Of a stretch of 64,000 bases of DNA, positions 47,116-59,100 are shown in pieces. The notes under the pieces were generated by a model that did not search any database, was not told the origin of the DNA, and saw only the letters and a list, made by a program, of their open reading frames with translations. Within the stretch, counting starts at the first letter, position 1, and each line of letters opens with the position of its first letter. The stretch covers positions 34,650 through 98,649 of the forward strand of contig JAZAYU010001046.1 of NCBI GenBank assembly GCA_038501625.1, given 5' to 3'. Source of the stretch: Corbicula japonica. Taxonomy: Eukaryota > Mollusca > Bivalvia > Venerida > Cyrenidae. Position numbers and translations under genes: made by a program.

Positions 47116-50100
47116 CTGCAATAGAGAGAAAGTTTACAAGTTAATCCTGTACTCCATTTATACCATATACATGTTTTATCACTTCAGATATTGATGTATC
47201 CTTCTAAAGACATATCCCTGCCTTTTCAATATGCCTTCTCTGTGATATGCAGATTTATATTCTCATATTCCCTGTCAAAATTCGTTATGTTATTTTTCTG
47301 CCCATTGTTTTCTCCTTAAGGGGAAACCTTTTTTTTCTTTGGAACACACACAACTGAATATGGAATAGTATTTATCTGAAATTATGGCATAAAGTGTTCC
47401 ATGATTTCCATCATACACACACCATCGTTAAGAATGGATTAACATTTGTAATGTTTACAAGCGTAAATATTGAGCTGCATCCAACATAAGGGCCGTGTGG
47501 TGTAGACATTCATATGTATTTACATTACTACACACACATAGGCTCAGTCAAACAGAGCCTGCAATATTTTGATGTGTCATGTTTGAAGGCTACCAAAGTT
47601 CCCTGCCCCTCTATACTAGATTATATATACTATAAAATAAATGCAGGGTACACTTGAAGATGATTCTAGTTTTCATGTTTCACACTTACCCTAGGAGACA
47701 TTGTCACGAAATACCATTTTATTTTATGTTTTCTAGTGAACTACAGTTTTCTCAGTGAATAAAAATGGTATTTCACTGTTTTGAAACTGTGGAATACCGT
47801 TTTTATTTTCACTGTTTTTGCCGATCTACTTTTTTTAGCTTATGACCTCTCTTTGGTACGCCACTGATGGCATTATGTTTCTTTTGAAAATGATGTAAAT
47901 TTAAATAAAATTAAATAAATTATTAACTGTTGTTTTTCAGTTTCTTACATTAATAGTGATAAACAAGCTGTTTGAAATACTTAAATCTGCTTCATCAGTA
48001 ACTGTTATGGAGTTCACTCGTGAAATAAAATTGATATTTCACTAAAACAAACAAATATCTTCTATATGTGTCATTCGATAAAATAGCACATGCAGTGTCA
48101 AAAGTGCCAGTATCTTTTAAAACAATGTGGTTTTCCCCAAAAAGTTACTTTGCATCAGACTTTTTCATTCCCTGATTTGTCCCAAATTTTCATGCATGGG
48201 CTTCTTCGCCTGGCAGTGAAACAAAGTCCTGTTTTAACAGATAAAAGCTGCATTTTAATGAAGCAATTATATGCCATACCCACCACAGGCTAGAAAACCA
48301 CATTTAAAACAATAATTAATGCAACAATAAATCAAATAAAGATCCTAGAAATTTACAAAATCTTTTCATCTGTCACCACCCCGACCGAAAATGGATTAGT
48401 TTTAAATGGTATTTGGATATTCCATACCTCATTTTCTTGTTCTTTCCCTGGTGATATAACTTGGAAGGTGAAGTTTCCAGAACTTTTTGCTCCGGCTGAA
48501 GGGTTAACAATGGGTTTTGTCATTTCTGCGATCTTTGCTAATGCCTCTTTACTTCTGGCAAGGAAAGAGCCTCGCTTCTGCTTCTAAAAATATAATTGAT
48601 TAAAAATTTACAGCCAAAGAAATGCCTGCAAAACAGCTGCAAGTACAGAAATAATTGTTATTTACCCCCAGGAATACAGCTGTTATCTATAGGTGACAGT
48701 GTAGATTTAGATTAGCCAGAATAACCTTGCCATCGGATCAGGATCTATACTTTTCACTTTTACATTCATTGGGTTGTTTATGACCAAGTAGCAACCAATG
48801 CCCAAGGTTATAAAACTGAGCATGGAAACCAGTCTCAAATCTCAAGCATGTGATTGGCTGAAATGGCGACTGGTCGCCATTTCAGCCAATCAGATGCTTG
48901 AGATTTGAGACTGGTTTCCAATCTCAGCTTTATAACCTTGGGACCAGTGTATAACCAATTCAGATGGCAAAGATGTGCTGGACAATCTGGATATACATCT
49001 GTGCAGTCTGATCTGGATCTACATTATTTGCTTCTTGGTCAGAAATAACCTGATGAATCCAAAAGCCAACATCAGCAATAACCCAAGGAGTAAACGGTTT
49101 AAACAATAATTCATGTTAAAATTTACTTAAGAAATCGTAAGTAATATCTTTCATTCTTCATATGTGTCTCAACGTGTACTTACTGAGAGTTTATAGAATG
49201 AGCCAGGGAATCCTGGGGTCTCGGCACCCGTGTCCTTGGATTGTGATTTAGTGATCTTCTCTACACTACCACTATCAACAGATCCTGTGTAAAACAAAGA
49301 AATCTCTTTATATTTATACTCCAATATTCAAGCTACACACACCTGTCTGGGACAGTCACAGGTTTTTCTTGCAATGCTTTATGCCGTTAACCCCTTACTC
49401 CATAGAGCGGACTATGGCCTTGGAAAACAGTGTAGATCCAGATAAGCTGGCACAACTGAGCCATCAGTATCTACGCTGCTTGTTTTTAGACTGAATACAA
49501 TATTTCTGACCAAGAAGTCAATAGTTCAGATCTAGATGGCACAGATGGCAAGCTGATTAATCTGGAAAATGAGCAAAATAATAAACCATTAACACTCAAC
49601 AATATATTCAGTTAGTCAATACATTTCCAAACTATCCTTTGAACAAAGGGGGGTGGAACGCCACCATATTAATCTAGAAGGTTCAGTGTTCAGCTTGATA
49701 GATTCCATTCATAGTTAAATAGGGGGGGGGGGGGGGGGGGGGGATTGAAGGAACTAGTTGTAAAATACAACTTTCTGTAGTCATTCCCTTATTTCAGCAC
49801 GTAATTTTAGCCAGCTTCAAAGCTAGCAATAAATTACTATTACAAGGAACTAATAAATTGCAACACAAACAGACCTTGTTTTTTGAGGAAAACTTTTCCT
49901 AACTTCAGGAAGCTGCTGTTGTCAGCATCAGTGTGGTTGTCCTTCTCCTGGAGAACAAATATTAGATTGAGCAAAATACTGGTAATTCAATAACATTTGT
50001 GGGGTTCTAATTTTTGTAGATCAATTCATGAATTTATAACCACTATGAAATTTAGAACCCAACTTTAACCTGTTTTAGACAAGGAGATTACATAGTTCGA

Positions 50101-53100
50101 TGACATCAGGTTTTCTTTTTAAATTTTTATATAAACAGATTCAAAATATTCATTTTCTCCATAGACATGCCTTTTGTCACATAAATAATCAATGTAGATC
50201 CAGATCAGCCAGCACATATATGACATCTGATCAGGATCTACACTGTTCACTATTAGATTCATTAGGTTATTTCGGATCGAGAATCTTAGAATAGATCCAG
50301 ATCAGAAGATACAGATGACAATGCTGATCTGGATCTTCACTGCCCATGTGATAAAAGGCGATGTTGCTTAAAGGGTTAAAAAACCAGAAGACAATACCTG
50401 TTGTTCCTTTATAAACTGTTCTCTCTCGTATCGTTCTTTTCTCCACATAAAGTCATCCGTTTCCTCTTGGTTATCTTCCACATCACTTCCGGTGTTAAAC
50501 ATATCTTGCTGCGATTCATCATCTACAATATAAAGACAGGTACTTTTGATTCATACCAACCAGGCTAATCTCTGACAGATGGATGTTTCTGCATGTCAGT
50601 GCCTCTGATTGTTACTGACCAGGCTAATGTCTGACAGTTGAGTGCTTCTGACGGATGCAAATCAGGCTTAAGTCTGACAAATAAGTGCTTCTGATTGTTA
50701 CTGATCAGGCTAATGTCTGACAGTTGAGTGCTTCTGACTGATGCAAATCAGGCTTAAGTCTGACAAATAAGTGCTTCTGATTGTTACTGATCAGGCTAAT
50801 GTCTGACAGTTGAGTGCTTCTGACTGATGCAAATCAGGCTTAAGTCTGACAAATAAGTGCTTCTGATTGTTACTGATCAGGCTAATGTCTGACAGTTGAG
50901 TGCTTCTGACTGATACTGATAAGTTACTAATTCGAATCATTTGAAATAAATGCAATTTATAGATTAAAAGAACAACAAAGAGGCATACCTTGAAAAATAA
51001 TGGTAGCAGAGTTATGGGTCTTGTTGGTAATGAGGTAGATTTTGAAGGTGAATATTTATTCCAAGTTCCAAGGCGATACCAAAAATACTTTCAAAGTTAT
51101 GGACCAAAGTGCATATTTTGGTTAACAGACGCCGATGCTGACAAAAAAGCGAATCCCAGGGCAAATGACCTTACTGACATTATTCTTACCTCCCATATTA
51201 CTCCATTTGAACTTTCTAATTCTACCAGCCCCATCTCCATGTAAGTCTCCATCCGCCAGGTACATTTCCTGGTATCGAAGTAATTCACGCTTGTCATCGT
51301 CAATCAACTGTTTACTGAAAACACATAAAAAATGCTGCCAAATCGCATAAGCCTACAATGTTAGCCTTTTCAAAGTGATGGATTTCGCAATAAGTAGGTG
51401 CTGCAAGTTGCTCTATAGTTATTGTGAACTTGTATGTGTGGTTATGTGCTATATTATTTAACCCTTTCCTCAATATACACACCTTTATGACATGGGCGAA
51501 CAGCGTAGATCCAGATCATCCGGCACCTCTGTGCCTTCTGATCAGGATCTGCACTGTTCGCTTTTTGATTCGTTTGGTTATTTCTGACCAAAATGCGACC
51601 AGTGCAGATTCTGATCAGACGGCATGGATGTTCCCGCTGATCTAGATCTATACTGCCCGCACATGCGTAAAAATGCATATATATGGAGAAAAGGGATAAA
51701 TCTTACAAACAAGTATGATCTCCAAAGACCTGTCTTCCGAGTTTTCCATCACTGCTGCAACACTAATATAGATTACACCTTTTTATGCATGTGCCACCAG
51801 TGTAGATCCAGATCAACCAGTACATCTGTGCCATCTGATCTCCGTTAGTCCCATCTTGATCAGAAATAACCTAATAAATCAAAAAGCAAATATTGCCAAT
51901 CATGATTGAAAGGCATCGATGGGAATCTACACTGTTGGCCTATGCAATAAAGTTGTATCTATGGAGTAAAGGGTTAACGTACAGATGTATTCTGCCGACT
52001 TCGTCCCTGAGCTCATCTTGATCTAAATTAGCTGCTTCTTTGTCTCCTTCCTCCATCTCCATGATGTCGTCCTCTTCCGCCAGGTCCAGGTTCTCGTCAC
52101 TGTCATACTCACTCCCTGAAATACAAACATTACAGATGTCATGTAATGATTATCATGACTATAAGGGTTATCACAGCAACCTTTTTGGGGTTGTCCCGAC
52201 TGGCTCAGCCAGCAGCCTTCAGATTTGAGTGGCTTGGCACTGCTGCCTTATGATACGGATTTGAATACCAGTATGGGCAATATCATTATCATCTTACAGA
52301 ATCATAAGTATATTCCAATATATCAGAATTCATCACCGATTCTATAGGGATAGTTAAACATCAAGGATTCTATAGGGATAGTTAAACAATAATAGGCTGA
52401 CGCTCTACTCCACAGATATTGGTTTTATCATTTTCGCAGAGTGTAGATCCAGATCTATTGGCACAACCTTGCTGTCTGATCAGGATCTAATCTGTTGGCT
52501 TTTAGATTTAACAGGTTATTAATGACCAAAAAGCGACCACTTTAGATCCTGATCATCCAGCACAGATGTGCCAACTGATCTCTACACTGGTCACACGTGA
52601 TAAAACTCGTACAATAATCCTAATCAGACAGCACGAATGTGCTGATCAGGATCTACCCTGGTCGCACACATGATCAAATCCAAAATACGGAGTTAAAAGC
52701 ATTTTTAGGATCAAGATCAATTCCCTATGAGAAAAGTAAGTGGAATACTAAACAACTTGTGTCAGAATATCATCTGTCAACAAAGGTTCAGAAATTTCTG
52801 TTTTATGAAACAGCTGTATGAATTTCAAATGCCAAGACCATGCACATCTCAAGCAATTTGTATTGCAATATTCTGAACCCCCTGAAACAGTGTCAAAGGC
52901 CTAGGTCAGTGTGTATCTCTAGCAATTTATACAGCAATATTGCAAATCACTTGATAAATTTCACATTTATTGCAGAGGTAAATGCCATAAAGTGTGCTCT
53001 CAAAAGTAAAACAAATTATTTTTCATGAAAGACAAAAGTAAAAGAACCTCACCTGACAACTCGGCTTCTGCATCCACGAATTCTTGTCGAATTTTTCTGC

Positions 53101-56100
53101 AAAACAATAAAATAAACATCTTGATATCACAATAAGTATATGCATCTTTAATTTACTGACCAACAATTGAAATACCACAATACCCAATGACCTGCTTACA
53201 GGTAGATAATCTAAATTCAATTCTTATTGATTAGTGTTGATGAAGTTTTGAAATTCCGATATAAAATATTTCAGCATCTTTTCTCATACCCATGTTTATT
53301 TTTCTCTGTGAATCCCAAGAACTTGACTGGCCTTTCTTCGTCATCACTGTCTACATGATCAGTATCGCCATCTTCTTCCTTGTCATCATTATCATCACCT
53401 TCATTATCTCCATCACTCCCTTCATCCTATAGGCATAAAATCACAAATGATAAAGATAACCAAATAAGAAAACAAAGAATTGGAGACCAGTCTCAAATCT
53501 CAAGCATATGATTGGCTAAAATGGCGACCAGTCCTTTGAAATTTTTATGTGTGTGGGTTTACTGGTACCCTTTTATTGAAAGAAAAGGCGGTACATACAT
53601 TGTAAAGGTGGCTCATTTATTTTCTTCACACACTAAGAAGACAATAAAGCTTTGGTTTCCAAGGCTGTGCCAATTTTCATGAGTAAAACGAAATTAAACC
53701 AGCAGAAAATTTAAAATAACTGTCACTTCCTTCTCATTATCTATAACTTACAAGAATGGCAGAGAAGTACTGAAAAGAAAGATTTCCAAACAACCAGATT
53801 AAGAAATGAAATATAACAGGTTATTGAATCTTTGCACAATCAGTCACCAAATGTCACTCAAATATGTACTAAAGTGATTGTTAACCCTTTACCCCAAGGG
53901 ATATGGCTGGTGTTCATGTGCAAACAGTGTAGTTTCAGATTAGCCGGCACATCCCTGCTGTGTGTTCAGGATCTACAATGTATGATTCATTAGCTTATTT
54001 CTGTCCAAGAAGCAAACAGTGTAGATCCTGATCAGATTGTGTGGATGTCCTTGCTAATTAAGGAATGATTCTTATTTTGGTGCGGTTCATGCAGATTGGA
54101 CGTGCACGCGAGAGCTGGCAAATCCATAAAGCGCGCCAGCGCTTTATGGTTAATTTGCCAGCTCTCGCGTGCACGTCCAATCTGCATGAACCGCACCAAA
54201 ATAAGAATCATTACTTATATTTACATTTTATTCATTTTTTTTCTTTAAATTAACTTTAGTCGAACGCTTTCAAAAATTAGTTTTAAGTGAAAAGGGCGAG
54301 TAATACGTGGGAGTTTTCAATAGTAACAGCCATGACGTTACTGACGTCATTACGGGTCATACGGTTCATGCAAAATGAACCGAATTTTTTAAACGAAAAA
54401 ATCAATAGGAATGTAAATATTTTGGATCTACACTGTTTGCTCATGCCATAAAACCCATATATTGAAGGCTGAGTGTAAAACTATTCTATCCTATATAAAA
54501 ATATAAAGGAAATATAATAGTTTTGCACTAAGCCCTATGGAGTAAAGGCGTTAACAGACTGTCTGCACTTACCTTGTCGGAATAAACTCCAATGGAATCT
54601 TCTTCACTTTCTGCCTCTGTAGCTGTTCTTTTCTTTCCCTTCTTTTCTGCCTGACTGTTTGACCTTTAAAAAAGACGTAACATTATTTTCACATTTCCAA
54701 ATGGAAAACATATTAACAAAATTGTACATGTATTCCTTTCATTCATAGGAATTTAACTTCTGAAGAAAAAATGTTTATCCAAGAATAATTTCTTATAAAA
54801 ACTTAATTTATAATATTTGAATAATTGGAGATTTCAATAGATTTTCGCATTTTGACGAAAACAAATTTGAATTTTCTAATTTTGATCAAATCGAGTCATT
54901 TTGATGCAGCTGAATTGTAGAGAAATTGGTCAAATATTGCAAGAAAAGAAATAGATAGTGTCTAATGCATTTTAAATATGAAGCAAATATGTATTTGGCC
55001 CTTGAAAATACATTAAAATAAAATTTTAACATCCATGTAAGTTAAGTATTTGTAGCAAAATTCACTGAATATATCGTATGACCCCTTGAAAATTCTCAAC
55101 TGGCCTCAAATAACCTCTTGTTCTTAAAAGCTACCGAAATCCCTGATCATATTCTTTTTTGCATATCTTTCATTTAGGACTCCTTCACCTTATGGTGAAA
55201 GAATTTAAACAACCTGTGTCAGAAAAAAGCCTTAGAGATCAGTAGTAAACATGAGAATGCCAACAGTTTATCCAGGGAACATTCCATATAACCCAGGTTA
55301 TGACCCTGAAATTTCCAATAAGCCTTATTTTGTCCCCTATGATTTTAGGTCAAGGGTCATTTAGTCCTTAAATTAGAGGTTTTACCAATTAGTTGGCAGA
55401 ATCCCTGGAAAAAATATCACAATGAACCTCAACATTCAGCAGGTTATGGAAGCAGTGTAAGCTTCAGTTTAGTTGAACTTACTTCTCTGTAAACACTCCA
55501 GAGCACAGCCCCATCAGCTCATCCATGTTGCCCTGGGTATTGGATGCAGAACTGTCATCAAACAGGCTTTTACGTGATGACTTGTCTTTCTCAGCTGTTG
55601 GTGTGGCTAGTGTATAAGAAAAAAACACTTTACACTTTGATAATACTATATTTCTGGATTGGAAAGAGGCCTATAAAAGGCCTCTGTTATATAAGGATGA
55701 AAAGCCCTGCATATATTCTGGTTATTAGACATATGCAACAAGTGTAGATCCAGACCTGCTGGCACATTTGCGCTATCTGATCATGATCTGCACTGTTCAT
55801 GTTTTAGCCAAATCTATAATAAGAAACATGCATCTTTGTAAGATTAACACTCACAAAAATATGAAGTCGGGCTATATCATTGTCATATGACTGGCTAATG
55901 CCTCCAGCAACCCCAATATGCTCACACCCTATTAGCTCTACAGACTCTCAAGAGTTGGAAAAATCCCTTTACTCTAGATACACCTTTTATACCATGGCAG
56001 TGTTTTTTTATGCCAAATATTTGGAGAAATTGGGCCCCATTCCCCCCTCAAAATAGTATATATTTTTCCCCCACGTCCAATAAAAAATTCCCCCATCCTG

Positions 56101-59100
56101 GAGTCTGTTACGGACCGTTCGATAACCAAGATGATAAATCTGCATTTTGGATATGTTTAATTGAAACCCCACTGATAGGCAATACAGTGACAAGAATATT
56201 TGATAAATTTGCAGAGACAGAAAATGACATTTCACTGTAGACCACTGATTTTCTTTGAATTAAAAGATAAGTGAATACTTTGTTATGTTGTGTTTGACAG
56301 GCTGCAAATATCTTCCAAATATTCCCCCTTTCCTTTGTTCACTCTGCAATTTTCCCCCTACAAAGGGCTGTGACCCCCTTCCCAAAAAAGTGAAAAAAAA
56401 ACACTGCATGGGTTACAAGTTTAGATCAAGATCAGCTGTCACATCCTTGCCATCTGATATGGATCTAAACATTTCACTTCTTGGCAGGAAATAACCTAAT
56501 AAATCTAGAAGTGATCCATGCAGATCCTCACAGACAGCAAATGTGTCAACTGATCTGGATCTATGTTAGCCTGTGAGACGGAAGTTGAATCTATTGAGTT
56601 AAGGGATAAATAGACTGAAATAGCTGAAAATCTATGCAGAATATAATGATTCCAAATTATCTTGGGCATATCTCAGTTTCCGAAACAAAACATTTCATGC
56701 ACCTAGAAAATGTTGCATCATCTCTCAAGAACTTACCCACAAATCTCCCTGAGCATAATCCCAACAGTTCATCCATGTTTCCCTGGGTACCGGCAATGTT
56801 ATCTGCTCCAAACGATGCAGCTAATGGCAGCTTCTTTCCAGTTGACTTGGTTCTCAAATATCTGTTAAAGAGAAAAGTAACATCAAATAAACATGTCTTT
56901 TCGTATTCTGTGTTTCGATGCTGTCTGAATTAAATGCTGTATTTTTGATCACTTTGAAACCAGTGTTTGACATTTCTTAAATAAAAATGAAAAAAGAAAT
57001 TTTGTGAAAGATTTGATAAAGTTTTATGCAGGGAAAACTACCCTGTGAAATTATGCCTCATTGAAGTAGTGATTGCTGTTGGATTCATTACATTATTTCT
57101 GACCGAATGAGACTGGTGTTGATCATACTCTGACTGCATGGATGTGCAGACTGATCTGGATCTAAACTGTTTGCCCACACAATAAAGGTGTATCAATGGA
57201 AGAAAGTGTTAAATCACGTACCCATCAGCATCCAGGATGTTGGATTGAGAATCTTCCAGAAAGAAACTGAAGTCCTGTGACTGGGACTGCTGAGTGGGCT
57301 TCACACCAGGTGTGGTCGTTATTTGGGGCAGCATCGACCCATACAGGTCCTGGGAATCCTCTATAGGCATCTGTAATATTGACGTCTTTGACTGAGCACT
57401 CTGAAAATGTAAGTAATCAGATTAAAGATTTTCCAGTCCATACCTCTAGTATCAGGCTTTCTACAGCCTCTACAAAAGAAATAGGGCAAAAGTGAGCATG
57501 TTATTTTTTAAAAGTAGGGTGAAGGAATTTCTGACTTTAAAAAGTAGGGATAATAAGAAATTATATCCATGCCAAATGATCTGGATCTGCACTGGTTGCA
57601 TTTGGTAAGAAATAACCCAATGAATCTAAAAGCAAACAGTGCAGATCCAGACCAGATGGCATGAATGTGCCGGCTGATCTGAATCAACACTGTTTGCCCA
57701 TGCAATAAAGGTGTATCTATGTAGTAAATGGCTTAACCAGTGGGCCGATGAAATAAAAGATGTGATTTGAATTACCTGAAGCTGAGAGTCTGTTCCAGAG
57801 TCACTGATCTTCCTGCCAAACATGCTGAAAGGTTTCTCTGCTACTTTGGGCTTTTCTGGAGCTGGATAAAGAAAATATGCATATTTATTTTTTGTTTATT
57901 CATTTGTTACTTTATTTAGGTCTTAATGTTCTTTCATTTATAACAGTATAAAATCAGAGGTTCTTTTTTTTTTTGATATAGGGTCCAAATTCTTAAGGCA
58001 AAACATATGTTTCATTCCCAAAATGTCAATAGAATTTACCATCATGAGCTTAAAAAAGTTTTTGTTAATCACTGACTTGCTAATGAGGCTTATGTTTTAC
58101 TTTCACAGGGTTCATCTAGATGCTAATGTCAAGGGTCGTTTTTATCTTCTTTTTTTTTTTGGGGGGGGGGGGGGGATTCTGCCAATTAACCTTATTAAAG
58201 GAAACTAGATGGGTGTTCAGTTGAACATTTCTGTCACCCTCTGGTGCTGTTGGAATAAAAATGCAAGAACAAAAAGGGGCATAACTCCATTAAATGTGAC
58301 CTTGACCTCAAGAATTTTAGCATCATCTCAATTGTGTTGCCATAAGCAATATAATTTGAAAGTATGATGAAGAAATATTAAGAAATGGCAGTTATAGCCA
58401 AGGTTAGGTTTTGGTGTCAAAATCCAAGTACAAAAAGGGCATTACCTTCATCAAATGTGACCTTGACCTTAAAAATTTGGCATGGTCTTGAGCGTGTTGT
58501 CATGACCAATTTGAAAGTTTGATGAAGAAATATTAAGAAATGGCAGTTATAGCCAAGGTTAAGTTTTGGTGTCAAAATCCAAGTACAAAAAGGGCATTAC
58601 CTTCATCAAATGTGACCTTGACCTTAAAAATTTGGCATCGTCTTGAGCGTGTTGTCATGACCAATTTGAAAGTTTGATGAAGAAATATTAAGAAATGGCA
58701 AAGTAATAGCCAACGTTAAGTTTTCGTTACGGACGGACAAAGCAATCCCTATGTATCACCTTTTCTTCGAAAGGGCGACACAAAAATGACCCTTAGGCTA
58801 AATTCACACTTGTCAAAATGAAGCTTTCTTGAAATCTGAATAGTATAAGGTGTCATATTTGGAGGGTCAAAATGAAGTTTTATTAAATTTTGAATCGTGT
58901 AGGGTCAAGTTCTGGGTCAAATGGAAACCAAGTATCTCATTATATTCTCCATTCCTTATATTGGCATTTGTATTCTATCTCTAGACTAGTTTTGCTAATG
59001 CTGAAATAATTATTGTGTTTTTTTTTAGGAAAATGAAATTCTCAGGGCCTTGTTCCTGCATAACAGTTCGCCAGATATTTCCATCTTCTCTAACAGTCAT

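Noticed and set aside
54065..54253. Frame of 62 codons over the palindrome
   Set aside because: It reads through both arms of a hairpin, with no independent support.
56008..56240. Overlapping frames on both strands inside the CAGTG-ended element
   Set aside because: The interior is a non-coding C-run-rich MITE; the frames have no protein-like features.
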